Source: Alentia gelatinosa (taxonomy: Eukaryota; Annelida; Polychaeta; Phyllodocida; Polynoidae). Taken from it: a stretch of DNA of 64,000 bases. The DNA lies in assembly GCA_950022655.1 (NCBI GenBank), contig OX465583.1, positions 66,820,652 through 66,884,651 of the forward strand. The letters are read 5' to 3'. Position 1 is the first letter of the stretch; every line of letters begins with the position of its first letter. Both the position numbers and the translations under genes were made by a program. Below, one piece after another: positions 1 through 11,745 of this stretch. Under the pieces are notes generated by a model, which was not told where the DNA came from, did no database searches, and worked only from the letters and a program-made list of their open reading frames with translations.

Positions 1-1890
1 CTAGATGCAACATACAAAATGATCTTAGTGTTCATACACGCATGCGAAGAAAATAGGGTTTTACAAAAAACAAAAAGAAATTGGGCATTTGAATATTTCC
101 GAGTTTTGGAGCCTTTGCATCCCTAAAGGTCATTCTTCAGACCAAATGTAAATATGAGGAGATATAATTTTCGGTGTGAGGGGTTTTAAAGCTGAGGCCA
201 AAAATGCTCTTGCATTTGCTACTGAATTTAGAATCTTCCTGGGGCCTGGCCTCCGTGGCCCCACCCTGGGCACTGTTCCTGAACCCTGGAAGGGAGGGGG
301 GGGGGGGGGGGTATATGTGGCCGTCAAACAGCCTGCCGATTTCTCTGGAGGTTTTTTTTCTTTCTTTTTGGTAGTTTTCCAGTCACATGCCTTAAAAGTA
401 TAATCATAGAGATGCACATATATATATTTTTGTTTGTTTGTTTATCAATAGTACCTCTCGAATAGTATCGAGTTTTTCAGGCACTAACAGTATAGGAGCA
501 CACATCGACATAAATATAAGTGTTTAGTGTTTTCCACTAAATCTATCCATTAATTCTTATGATATATTGAAACCTATTTGTTATGAGTGACACAGAGTAG
601 ACAGTCTTCTATTTTTTCAAGGAAATCCTTTTTTTTCAGATCCAGTTTATAAAAACGTTTATCTTGTGTAAGACAAAGAGAATAGATTGAGCCTCATTCA
701 CATCAATAAACAGTGGTTTGAACCTCTCCACATACCCCAACCCTATTCCATGACTAACAACGGTGTGCTTTCTATGTTACTAATTGGTCTCTCTGAGGCA
801 GTATAATCCACCTAAAAAATATTTTCACTTTTTCCCTGACATCCCTACATGATGCCTTTAGATAAATTACCAACATGAATATATCTATGACAAATTTCAC
901 AAAAACACTTTTTTTTTAAATTTTATGAAATTTCTTAATTGAGCATCAGGGTAACAATATACATGTCGGTTTACATACATAATCACAACTCAACAAAGTG
1001 GCAAAAGGCCTCAGCCTTTTCATAAGGCTAGTCTAAACGGCCTAGCCGTGACTACTCTCTTCGTGATGGTATTTTAGTTCTACTGTTTTTGCCATGAGAG
1101 GACTTCATTAATTAATTAATTGTCAATTTTCCATGTAACCTTTCCTTGACTTATATTATAAACTTTGAATTGTCGTTGTACGGTCCATATTTGTAATCCT
1201 ATAATGGAATACCACCTACCTCTCAGGCGAATTAAAAAAAAACAGAAACCCAAAAAACCTAACCAAACAAACAAGCAAACACATCCAGCTTATGGTGTAC
1301 TATCCGCGTGAAGTCTGTAGCGCTGGAGCGGGTTTCCACAGTATCTCCCTGAAACTCCCTGAACTCTCCAGGCATACTGAAACCAGACCCGTGTGGGGAG
1401 AGTGGCTATGCAGGTCAACCTGCTAGACTTGCCTCAGTCCCCTTGTTCTATACCACTCCACCTTCTCCATATCCCCTATCCTCCCCCCACCGCTCCCCCT
1501 TGACTGATCCCAAAGCATTCCAGGGGAGGGTTACATAATATTTTAGTATGTTATCCTAATTTTCTGTATGAATTTAATTAATTAACTTAGAAGTCTTCAG
1601 CAAGTCTGATATAAGACCACCGCGTGGCCGCTGAAAATAGAGCAGAGAGCGACCCGATTCCACGACCAGTGAGTGAAGACTGAACTCCCACTGACTGCAG
1701 ACTCTGTGGTCTCCTTCAGATCACCCGAATGACACAACCCTGAGACACCCAACTACATAAAGACAGAATTCTGAACGAATCCACGACCAGAGTCACTATT
1801 CACCGAGTCTGTAGTGTTTTCCAGTTGGCCCGGATTAGACACCATGTACCCACCGACCACATATTAAGCCAGTGCTCTGATCGTGTAACG
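1..1890. other. Gene-free AT-rich stretch
   Basis: I see no coding exon here. There is a poly-G tract near 293-311 followed by a pyrimidine-rich stretch, and AT-rich non-repetitive DNA otherwise. The last 250 bases before 1907 could be 5' UTR or promoter of the zinc-finger exon, but no TATA or initiator motif is convincing. Confidence 0.5.
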
Positions 1891-1906
1891 ATTGCTATCA
1901 CCAAAC

Positions 1907-2518
1907 ATGGAGGTGCCACACATCCCCACTGGGGGAGACTTACAAGTGGACTACTCATTGAAGAACAAATTTCGGTGGGACTGGCTCCAGCGCACTGATG
2001 TGAACGGGGACCTTGCAGGGGAGTACGTGGTCAAGTTAAATAAGCCCGGGATAGCCAAGTGCATATGGTGCCACTATGACATTAAGTATGATACGAGTGG
2101 AGTAAAATCCATTAAGGATCATGCAAAGAGTAAAAAACATAAAGCAATGAGAGAAGTTATGAAGACTATGAAAACTATGAAAACTGAAACTCTGGATAAT
2201 ACTGAAATACAATCTATTGAGGACCATGCAAAGAATAAAAAAGACAAAGCCATGAGCGAGATTCTGGAGACTATAAAAACTGAGACTTTGGATACTACTG
2301 AAATACAATCTATTGAGGATCATGCTAAGAGCAAAAAAGACAAAGCCATGGGTGAGATTCTGGAGACTATAAAAACTGAGACTCTGGATACTACTGAAAT
2401 ACAATCTATTGAGGACCATGCAAAGAACAAAAAAGACAAAGCCATGAGCGAGATTCTGGAGACTATAAAAACTGAGACTCTGGACTCTACAGAAACACCT
2501 CCAGTTCCCTGCTGCCAG
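1907..2518 (+). CDS. BED-like zinc-finger exon with tandemly duplicated half-finger
   Basis: Start chosen at the ATG at 1907, which has A at -3 and G at +4; the frame is open a few codons upstream without an ATG. The N-terminal region (about residues 20-80) carries a C2-HH finger: Cys52 and Cys55, then His72 and His78 (C-x2-C-x16-H-x5-H), after a Trp-rich lead (FRWDWLQ). This resembles BED-type/hAT-derived fingers that are abundant in invertebrate genomes and bind DNA. After the finger, a unit of about 32 residues (96 nt) containing SIEDHAKNKKDKAM is repeated three times. It copies the second half of the finger, but the second zinc-binding His is replaced by Asp, so these copies probably do not bind zinc. 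A donor (CAG|GTAAAA) at 2519 ends the exon in phase 0 after 204 codons; the unspliced frame stops at 2620. The downstream exon is uncertain; the exon at 8835 is in compatible phase. The nuclear role is inferred from the finger only. Confidence 0.6.
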
Positions 2519-2820
2519 GTAAAACAGAGTTTTAAAAGCCAAGTGGCCAATTCTGGTATACGCGACCATCATAAGTTGTTTATATTATGTGTATCATATT
2601 GTAGGTACACATTTAGATGAATCGGATATGGACATTTCTCTTATGCATTTTTTTCTAAGACCTCTGTGGCATCCCTCCACTTTCTGTATATACCATTATT
2701 ATACACATGTGATAGTATATCCTACACATACGGCCTGCCCCTACCCATGTTGTATTTATATTCGTACGACACCTTGGTGACGTACAGGGTATGTGGAGTA
2801 CTATCGTAAAACAGGATGAG
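2519..2820. other. Presumed intron or intergenic DNA
   Basis: Follows the donor at 2519. No motif, repeat or exon recognised. Confidence 0.4.
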
Positions 2821-3192
2821 TTTTAATCTGGGCTCCCGTATGCGACGACTGGAGTTGGCGTAGTGATATCAAGAGGCGGAGCCGAGTGATATCCGGAGCC
2901 AAAACTCCAGGAGTCGCATACGGGAGACCAGATTAAAACAAATAAGGTTTTGATTTTATCCTACCCCCTGTGAACGATATTTTTATGTGAGGATACGATA
3001 AAAACTTTCTGAAGTCCTCCATATAGCTCTCCTTGCTGCTCTGAAGGTGCTTGGAACTACATTCAGCTGCTGATTTCTGATTGGTCCATTTTCTGTACGC
3101 TCCTAGGAGCGATTTTTTATCCGTATGCAACATTTGGGCGCATACGGAAAGTCAATGTTAAGCCTATGGGATTTTATATTAGGGGTAGGATA
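2821..3192 (+). mobile_element. Hairpin-capped element, TATCCTACCCC type
   Basis: Bases 2821-2938 form a near-perfect hairpin: TTTTAATCTGG at the left pairs with CCAGATTAAAA at the right. It has an inner GTGATATC dyad and a GC-rich loop with GGCGGAGCCGAG. The body begins with TATCCTACCCC (2957) and closes with GGGGTAGGATA (3182-3192), preceded by TTAAGCCTATGG. The same layout recurs many times in this window. Confidence 0.7.
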
Positions 3193-4065
3193 AAGGGCAT
3201 TACGGGGTGAAATCCAAAAACTCGCCCAGAAGCAAATCTAAAAATTGGATATTTTAAGGTATGTAATTATACGAAAACATTCATACTGTGTCTGTACGTG
3301 ATAAATACTTGGTAAAATTGATGATAAAACAAACCTCTGCCTTCTGCAATGGTTCGTTTTATCGTCAATTTTACCGCATAGTCATCACATACAGCCACAG
3401 TAACCCTGTTTCCGTACTTAACTGTTGCATTTTTGTCAAAAACAAAGGAAAGAAGAAAACCGCAATCTTGGCCCTGGAGCCTACTGAAAATAGGGTAGCA
3501 CTACCCTAGTAAGAAGACTCTAGAATAGATATAAACGAAAAAAAAATACAACAGTTTAAATCGGTATTGAATATCTGATGCTTGAATAGATAATTATTAT
3601 AGGCATGGTATTTTTTTGATACCCCAAGAGCCTTGGATTCTTTGGATTAATGTAAATCATTATAAAGTAGCCACAAATACAGGAGCTTGCGGGGGGGGGG
3701 GGGGGGCTGCCACCTTTGCGGAACTACCCCTCGAGTCTGTTGGGGCCCAAGGTGCCCCCAACCCCCCTGCCGATTTATCCGGATTTTGTCAATCCCCCCC
3801 CCCCTCCACCTCCCCAATTTCATGCCTGTAATTATATATACCAATAGCCGAGCGCCATAGTTGCATTCCACTGCTGGGGATGTTATCACCACAATGTGGA
3901 AACAAGGGAAGACATTGAATCTGTGAGACTGTGAATCATCTTGCTTGTACTTTGCAAATATGCCATTTATTTTCCATCAATTATAGGATATATGATAGTG
4001 AAACCGATTACGGGTGTCAGGATTCCCGAATTTCTCGGTGATAGTCCTGGGATGTTTGTATATTA

Positions 4066-4140
<75 letters not shown>

Positions 4141-4240
4141 TTAGAAAGACCTAAATCAGATAAATATGAAATAACAATACGGAGTATACGAGTCATACAC
4201 ATGGAATATATCGTAACAGATCCTCACATCACTCTATGGT
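3193..4240. repeat. Gene-free; poly-G, poly-C and (TA)n tracts
   Basis: Holds a poly-G tract near 3690-3706, a poly-C tract near 3796-3808 and a pure (TA)n microsatellite of about 70 bp at 4068-4137. No exon seen. Long peptide frames across these tracts are artefacts of simple sequence. Confidence 0.7.
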
Positions 4241-4715
4241 GTAATCAGGATGTGTTTGGTAGCGTTTGGTAGCGCTCGTGTATTGCTACGCGTTAATATC
4301 TCGTGGTTTACGGCCGCCTGTCCACAAAACCATCGTTTATTGTACTTATTATCCATCTTTTCGAATAAATTAAACCCACTAATTGCCATATTAACGGGTA
4401 TAACAATAGGAATTCATTCGTTGCTCTATAGTAAAAGGGACTATTTTCCCCTTATACCATGGCTTTGAGGCCGTATACCACAGATTTGAATCCGTATACC
4501 ACAGTTATGGTATCTGACAGGTTTTATACAATGGGTCATGGTTCACTGAGTCCCCATACATTTTCAATGGGATCATTGTATAAGATGGATAATAAATGTA
4601 CAGAATCCCCAGAATGTATGGGGACTCAGTAAAGCACGACTCACTTTTCAAAAACGGTCAGATACCATAATCATTGTGTACGGATTTAAATCCATAGATT
4701 ACGGGGGAAAAGTCC
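4240..4715. mobile_element. Degenerate hairpin-capped element with a second palindrome
   Basis: A decayed hairpin (about 4250-4330) is followed by a body bracketed by TTATTATCCATCTT (4346) and AAGATGGATAATAAA (4578). A wider inverted repeat pairs GGGACTATTTTCCCC (about 4438) with GGGGGAAAAGTCCC (about 4705), with a shared TATGGTATCTGAC motif inside each arm. This suggests overlapping or nested foldback units. Confidence 0.5.
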
Positions 4716-5888
4716 CTATGTGTTAGAGAGCCAACAGAGAAAGTTGAAAATATTCAGGACTTGAATATTGAAGGTTCACTTCTAGATATTTGGCCAATTT
4801 TAAAAATCCAAACTCCGACCTACAGCTTATAACCGTCCGCTTAGCACAGCTTGAAATGTGTCTTATCGTTTTTTTTCTGCCTTTTTCCTTGCACTCAAGT
4901 TGAGATGACTGACTCCCCTATGTTTTTAAACTTGGGCATGAGGTCCTATCGGAGTTCCTGAAATTGTGGCAAAGCCCCCCAAAAGGCCTGGCTTTTATAG
5001 ATTTCTAACTAGAGAAGGGGTCATTACACACCTTAGACTGCCTGGGAAGATTGCAAGTGGTCCAGGGAAAAGTGTCTCACTGGGGGTCAACGGGCCAATG
5101 ATCCCCCTCAACCCTAAGGTGCTTGGCTTTTATGGATTGGATGGTCTTCTTAGGTGTGATAGTTGCTGTATTGTATGACAATGTTAACAAGGGTGATAAG
5201 AGGAATCTGTCTCTTTTTGGGGGGGGGGGGGGGGGGTGCTGGGGCACACATGGAACTTCCTTACCTGTATCCTCCTAAATTTGACCGCCTGACCCCCTAA
5301 ATAGGTGTCAATTTTCTGGTGTCGATATATCAATATCTTTTTTTCCATGTAAAAATGGTGCACTGTTATATAACACCATAAATTTGCAACTAAAAACAAC
5401 AAAATTCTTTAAAAAAAAAAGTGTGTTTAGAAAATACGGGGGCGGGGGGTTCCCACGATACATACACACCCTTCCTCTTACAAATACAGACATGCCCTTT
5501 TGCATTCATTGACTCTTACACTCTTATGTGTCTACAATAAACCCATACCCCATTATACTCCTAACCCTTTATATTCTTACACCTTATAGGTGCGTGGTAG
5601 TTCACTGTTTGGACGGAAGGCGGCCTCGCGATGGTCGTGTAGACGGCTCAGTGCTGCCCTCTCGTGTTTCAATATGGAGTTCTGCCTGTGTGGCTCTGGA
5701 CTTAGCCGAGCGTTACTGACTTTTCTAGATAGGGTCAGAACTGGATTGTTAACATAGAAACTTTCAGGAAATAAGATTATGTGATTGAATCTCTTTCCTT
5801 TATGGTGAAGTTGAAGTGCTGGGAAATTCATGTCCAAAGGATTTCAAACGTGATTGACATCTATCATGTAGACTTACCACTGTGCTCC
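4716..5888. other. Gene-free stretch with poly-G tract
   Basis: Contains a poly-G tract near 5219-5237. No exon, no long repeat recognised. Confidence 0.4.
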
Positions 5889-5894
5889 TTTAGG

Positions 5895-6424
5895 CAGGGT
5901 TCCTACAGAGCCTGGAAAAGCCTGGAATTATGCCTCTGGGTTTTCCAGGCCTGGAAAAGCCTGGAATTATGTTTTGGGGTTTTCTAGGCCTTGAAAAGCC
6001 TGGAATTCTCACAGAGAGCCTAGAAAAACCTGGAAAAGCCTGTAAACTTTAGTTTTGCATAAAAACAATTTTTCTAGTCTATGAGATTCAGGTCAGTATC
6101 AGCTCTCCTTAACTATGGTACCTGACTGCCTATGAAATTTCAGTGACTACGATAAAATAGTTCCAAAAAGCCTTTATTTGACCATGTATAGCAAATTGCA
6201 AATAATATAGCATGGGTTTGATTATATGTCTTAATATTTAAAGTGGCAAAAAAATTAATTTTGAAGATAGCTATCCCAAACCACTGCAATTTCACATGTA
6301 GCAAGGAAGCTGAAGAAAATTTGAACCAAATTTGGTGATGAATCAGACATGGTTTTAAAAACAGCGACCAGATTTGACTGGAAAAAGCCTGGAATTCTAT
6401 TGGGCTGTCTAAGTACGAACCCTG
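5895..6424. mobile_element. hAT-like MITE with CCTGGAAAAGCCTGGAATT subrepeats
   Basis: The 530-bp unit starts CAGGGTTC and ends GAACCCTG, and is flanked by the direct repeat TTTAGG (5889-5894 and 6425-6430). The left subterminal part holds several tandem copies of a CCTGGAAAAGCCTGGAAT motif, and one copy recurs near the right end. CAGGG termini are typical of hAT elements, although those usually make 8-bp duplications; the two outer bases may have decayed. No transposase is present. Confidence 0.7.
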
Positions 6425-7007
6425 TTTAGGGTTTATCTGTGCTAATAATCGTTGACCCAAAAGTACACCCTCTGTTTCCACCTGACAACCGATTATGTTC
6501 CATATGCACCGATTGTTCAATACGAGACCTGGCAAGCCTAAATATTATATGCATGAAGAGCTTTCTATGAAAATGGAGGTGGTCACCAACAGATTAAACC
6601 CAATACACATCTACCGATTTCGGAACATTCATGTACTTTTGTCGGCGACAAACGGACGGTGAGGCAATTTGTCTCAGGTGAGATATCCCAACTGATTCGG
6701 CCGTAGTCGGTAGATGTAGCACAGCTAGGCAAGGGTCAGGCAATGCTTAGTGAACCACCTCCTTCAGATATTATTACGTAATTCGCCTGGGACAAGTTCA
6801 CCGACTTCTATACGATTTGGGAACTAATCGTTTAACCCTTAATAGGTAGATGGGTATTGGGCTTCAATTCAACCTGGTTAAAATAAAAGATATGTCAAAT
6901 AGATAGTTATGAGCAGAGATATCGTTTCCGTTTAGAGCCTGGTAATATATATATATATACGGTGCATCGTATGCTGCCACGTTTTAATTCTGTGCCAGCT
7001 TTGTATA
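6425..7007. other. Gene-free stretch
   Basis: No exon or repeat recognised apart from a short TA run near 6947. Confidence 0.4.
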
Positions 7008-7962
7008 GACCCTATGGAGGTATCCCATAATTCAGTGTGTTTACAGGATCTGATGTTCCCTGGTTGCCGTCGTTGTATGGTGATAGACCCTTGACCCATA
7101 ACTCACAATTATAGCAGTTTAAAGGTTTTTATAAATCTTCAAATTGGAAATCCAATGACAGAAATGAAAGTTATTTTTACATACATTCTCCAGTTAGAAA
7201 TCAGAAAATGGGTGTTGATCAGAAGACAGGTGGCCGAAGTGCAGTCAGCGAGTCGGGAGCGGATCCTGTACTTACCCGAGGCAATATTAGGGAGTTTAGT
7301 AACCTCTAGGCCCCGTTGAATAAAAAATTGTCATCCGTGAGGCTGGACGATAAGACATAGTGAAGGATGGACGAGAAATAAACGATAATTTATTTTCAGT
7401 GTAGCATAAAACTGCTCGTCCATGTGAGCATTGTCGTCCGTGATAATACCATTTAATTATCGTAGAATGATCGTATAATTGACCTATATCCACGGGGACC
7501 ACTAAACATGTATAATTCTGTGGGCAAAGAGTTTAGGCGTTGGTCCCTCAACCTGAAGGCAAACTTTTTTTTCCCAGTAATTTTCAAACATTTCACAAAA
7601 GAATGATTCAATCGTTAATAAATGTTGAAATTTGGTATACATGTATCAAATATGAATAGAAATCTCTGTTGAAAATATCTTTTAATTTGAAATGGATTTA
7701 GTGCATGAAAAACGAGTTTGACATCGGCTACGACGCCGAAAACTTGGTCGTCTGCGAGGAGACTTGGAACGATAAATAAACAATATTTTCAAAATGAACG
7801 GTTTTTTAATCAACACCACTCACGATCATTCATTTTATCCTCTCATCCAATTCTCGTCCACCACCACGATAGTTTTTTATACTACAGTTTGCCACCGACG
7901 AGACTTGTAAGATACTTTTTTTATCATTCATTTTTTTTTATTCAACGGGGCCCAGGAGGGTC
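7008..7962. mobile_element. TIR element (GACCCTA type), copy 1, interrupted
   Basis: Begins GACCCTATGGAGG after TATA and ends GGAGGGTC before TATT. About 310 bp align with the copy at 29981-30307, including the internal TGGCCGAAGTGC and GGATCCTGTACTTA motifs. The copy is split near its right end by the element at 7309-7952. Nonautonomous; no transposase. Confidence 0.75.
7309..7952. mobile_element. Nested TIR element (GGCCCCGTTGAATAAAAAA)
   Basis: Perfect terminal inverted repeats of at least 19 bp: GGCCCCGTTGAATAAAAAA at 7309 and its complement ending at 7952. The 644-bp element lies inside the GACCCTA-type element, whose last bases (AGGAGGGTC) resume directly after it. Subterminal regions on the two sides also share CTCGTCCA-like motifs in opposite orientation. 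No transposase frame. Confidence 0.8.
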
Positions 7963-8834
7963 TATTCAAGATGTGGTAAAAAACACCTATAATTTATAGA
8001 GTCCTGGATTGTTTTGAGATTAGTGTCGTCTTCTAGCTTTTCATTACCCACCTAAAACGGAGAATCTTCACTAAACCTATGGAGCGCTGCTGAGTAGAAT
8101 ACGGAAATCCGTATTGTACTCAGTAGAATACGGCTTTTACTGCCACCTGTTGGGCATTATAGGGACTATTTTACATAAACAGTAGACGGTGGGTGCTCTA
8201 TTCAGAGAACCAATGTCTGGTCTAGTATGGCCCGACTGTGTTGAGGCAGCACCAGCGAGGTGGTGGTGGTTGGGGGGGGGGGGGGGGGGGTGTAGAACTT
8301 GCCGCTTGCAATAGGCTTCTAAATTTCCCACTCGCTCAGTATAAAACTAAAATCTTTTAATTTGTTAATCTGGGAACAAGAAATTTACATCTGTGGCGTT
8401 TTTTTGTCTATCTTCTTTAAATTCTCGCATCCGTTTTCTAGACGAGATAATAGTTGTGAGGCCATAGGTTAATTACAATACATTTGGCGATACTTATCGA
8501 GCCATTGGGGCAAGTGGTTGTTGTATTTATCTTAAAAACCGTCTTGAATCGTTAATGATAAGTCGTCACTAATAATTACCATGCTTACATATTTCTAAAG
8601 ATTTGAAACTCGATTGCCCCTATTATCTTTGGCATTATCTTTTTATATCTGGTCGGGAAAATGTAAAACGGCGAAACATGAAATGGGATATATCTGCAGG
8701 GATATTAGTAAAATTCTTAAATACACATATTCAAGTATCTAAAGGTGAATTTTTCTAAAAAATCCAGTATATTTTTGCTATAATAACTTCCTTTATCGGA
8801 AATTATTGACCCACACTCTTTTTTCTTTTTCCAG
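7963..8834. other. Gene-free stretch; poly-G tract; 3' end of an intron
   Basis: Poly-G tract near 8272-8290. The last 20 bases before 8835 are pyrimidine-rich (TTTTTTCTTTTTCCAG), a strong splice acceptor, so at least the end of this stretch is intron. Confidence 0.6.
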
Positions 8835-10535
8835 CAAACCATGGCGTTAAAACCCGACCAGGAACGGGTGAAGAACCTGCTGACTGACACAGTGACGTTA
8901 CTGTGTAAGAACGGCCTGACATTCAACGTGCAGATGAAGGTCGAAGCCGTCATCGGAGTCACTGTCGACAAGGAGGTCTTCATTGTCCACGTCAACGAGA
9001 CCTTCAAGAACCCTGAGGCACCCAAGTCCTCCAGCCCGGATGTGGAGGCGTCTGATGAGCCCCCGCCTAATCTGCGCGAGAAGCAACGGAGCGCAGAACG
9101 GCGTCGGCAAACCGCAGCCGCAGCCTCGGCTGCCAAGAACCACCCACATGAGGTGTTTGTGGACCTGACTGGGCGTGACACTCCAGGCCCTGTTCGTTCA
9201 TCTCCTCACCGACAGGGCCGCCTCACACCTGGCAGCTCACCTAGTGCACGCAGCCCACGCATGTCGACCCCACCGACCACGCCAGGTCGGCGCGGACCTT
9301 ACTCCCCGTACGCAACCAACTCGCCCCGCACACCCACTGGCCGGCAGCAGGTGACCAGTAGTCGCTTTCGGTCGCCAACTATGTACCCGCCAGGACATGT
9401 GCAGATGAGTGGCGGTCGTGGTGGGCGCTATATGTCACCACAGCATGTGCGCGGGTCTTACTCCCCTCGGCAGACATTCAGTCCCATGCAGCAGTCGCCC
9501 AGGGTGCGCAGGTCTCTGAACGCCGCCATGACACAGGGGTCCATGCCACCACCTTCAATGCAAGGCGTGTCACACAGACAAGGGTCGCCAGTACAGGCCA
9601 GGAGGACCAACGGCGATGAGGTCATTGTGCTGGATGAGCCGGCCACAGGTCGCCAGTCCACTGACCAGCGACGAGTGATCGGCCAAATGACCACCACTCC
9701 CCAAACTGATCGTGAACCTCTGACCATTGAGCCAGTCACAATAGAGCCAGAGGCCCCACAAGAGACAACCAGTGGAAGCCCTGAGCCTCCTGCCACCGCA
9801 ACCACCCCGCCCAGCCAAGACTCAGCCGCTGCCACCACTGAAGCCTCTGCCTCCTCCTCCCCGAAACCTGACGAGAACACTGACTTGGAAATGACTTGCA
9901 CGGGGAGTCCTGCCGTGGAAGACACACCCATGTTGACAGAGTCCGAGGAGGCTATAGATGATTCACTCAGTCGACTTGCCTCCGTCATTGGCGACCAGCA
10001 GAGGGCACGTGTCGCTGCCAGTGACTCATCCCCAAGCACGCCAAAAAGTAGTGCATCACCAGATCCCCGGCCTCCGGAGTCTACCACACCCACTTCCTTC
10101 ACCACCCGTGCCACACCACCCGCTGCGGCCACTGAGGCCACCATAGCTGCCTTGGAGGAGGTAGCAAAGAGCACCGTGGAAGAGCTTCAGAAGACAGGGG
10201 CTGCCGAGACCCCGCCTCCATCGTCAACTCAGGGCTCTGTGACCTCTCCCACCACAGACTCCGGTGAAGAGGTCCCAGCACTGAGCGTATGCAGCATTGA
10301 AGGGAACTTTACCCGGTACGACAACCTTGACACATTCAAGGCAGTGAAGAAGCCACCGCCAGACGATTCTCCAGACCCGGAGGACGCTCCGCCAGCGAAG
10401 CGGCGAGCCCTGAGCCCGGACACTGGCTGCACCACAGACACCACCACAACATCCACCACCACGACCGGTGAGACCAGCGATGGTCACAACGGGTTGACGA
10501 CTGTCAAGGAGGTCAAATCAGAAGGAGAAGACAAG
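8835..10535 (+). CDS. Large coding exon of a Ser/Pro/Thr-rich putative nuclear protein, with NLS and SIM-like motifs
   Basis: The acceptor TTTTTCCAG ends at 8834, six bases precede the ATG at 8841, and the donor AAG|GTGTGT is at 10536; 565 codons are coded from the ATG and the exon ends in phase 0. Residues 1-55 look ordered (alternating helix and strand, KNGLTFNVQMKVEAVIGVTV). Residues 60-560 are low-complexity, rich in Ser, Pro and Thr, with many SP and TP sites. Visible motifs are HPHEVFVDLTGRD (SIM-like VFVDLT, residues 105-110), DEVIVLDEP (SIM-like, 261-266), a basic NLS PPAKRRALSPD (AKRR near 519-522), and a SUMO-acceptor consensus V558-K559-S560-E561 just before the splice. Codon use is GC-rich, unlike the surrounding AT-rich DNA, which supports real coding. 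I do not recognise the family. A nuclear, possibly chromatin or SUMO-linked role is inference from the motifs. The ATG may be internal if the exon at 1907-2518 belongs to the same gene. Confidence 0.88.
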
Positions 10536-10751
10536 GTGTGTATATCTTTTTTTTTCATTTACCTTGCCTTCCAAGCTTTGTCTATCAAGAGTCATTTATT
10601 CCGGGTCAATTTGAAGTTGGTCGTAGTAACTGATTACCTATCATCACATCTACTTGAACCCTGTACAAACAGTCTCAAACTCCTGTCTGATCACTCAAAT
10701 TTATCGGTTAGCAAGAAAAATGATTATACCAATAACAAGGTTGTATATCCA

Positions 10752-10945
10752 GCAGTGGTAGATTTACCGCTATGTTTAAGGCCAATTATTCTCATACCAT
10801 GTCTTTATGGTGTGGGAACTAAAATAATAGATTCGATCACCATCAAATATTAAGTCTGATAAAACATATTGGACGTTAAACTACACAAAGAAAGTACGAA
10901 TTCTAATTGAACAAAGCGGACATTAAACTACATAAACAATTATAA
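10752..10945 (+). mobile_element. SINE fragment in intron, with doubled tail
   Basis: Matches the middle and 3' part of the SINE at 58247-58560 (GATTTACCGCTATGT..., CTCATACCATGTC, then TTGGACGTTAAACTACA). The 3' tail motif (GGACGTTAAACTAC / GGACATTAAACTAC) occurs twice in succession, so two truncated tails are joined or the tail was duplicated. Confidence 0.7.
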
Positions 10946-11533
10946 ACGCATGTAATTTTGTCACGTTTTAATGACATGGTTGGCCCCTTAGCAATATACT
11001 GAATATTGGTAAATAGTAGCTAATAATGTCGGACCTCTCAAAAGAAGGTAAACAACTTTTAAACATTAGTAGAGTGCCTCCTTCATGTTTTTAGAGCGTG
11101 CTCGCACAGTTATATACGTTGCTTATTAGAGTTTAGAGTGGTCACATACACTTTAAGTGTGCTGAGAAAAATCTATCCCTTCACTATCTATGTGCTATTC
11201 GCTGTACTATTGGATAAGGAGCAGGGTGCCAGTGTCTGATGGTCTTAGAGGCATGCCCAGCTGACCATGACCAATTCACTCAAGACCGAATTATCACATT
11301 GACCCACTGTTGCTTGATATGTTTTGATCCTAGACTCAGGCAGTTAGAGAAATGGCAAATTGACTGGGTGCAAGTGGGTTACAGAAAATGATAAATAGAC
11401 TGAATGTAAGTAAAAAAAACCCAAAAACAAATAGACTGAATGTAACCCACATCTTTTAGTTCTTATTCATTTAAAATTGCACGCTTGTTCATCAATGATG
11501 AACTTAGTAGAAACTAAGTTCCGGTTTCGTATT

Positions 11534-11745
11534 TATCCTACCCTATCTCTACGCTTTTGGAATACTAAGATATAAATATCGACTAAATGACCAACCAAAG
11601 TCCAACCGGAATTTTTTCGGAGCAGCTCACAATCTGGTCGCTGATTGATCGATTTTTTTATGCCCCTAGAGGCATAAATCGCACATTATGTCATGGCATG
11701 CCGCATAAAATTTGCCTATGGACCGTTTATATTAGGGGTAGGATG
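11534..11745. mobile_element. Small hairpin-capped element, TATCCTACCC type
   Basis: Body bracketed by TATCCTACCC (11534) and GGGGTAGGATG (11735-11745), with GCCTATGGA near the right end as in other copies. Two small dyads (GTTCATCAATGATGAAC and AACTTAGTAGAAACTAAGTT) precede it in place of a long hairpin. Confidence 0.55.

Noticed and set aside
2036..2572. Minus-strand open frame of 178 codons with SLSFYSLQN repeats
   Set aside because: It is the antisense shadow of the duplicated zinc-finger exon.
4017..4202. Minus-strand frame with repeated Ile-Tyr
   Set aside because: Translation of the (TA)n microsatellite.
9458..10174. Minus-strand open frame of 238 codons
   Set aside because: Antisense shadow of the GC-rich coding exon 8835-10535.
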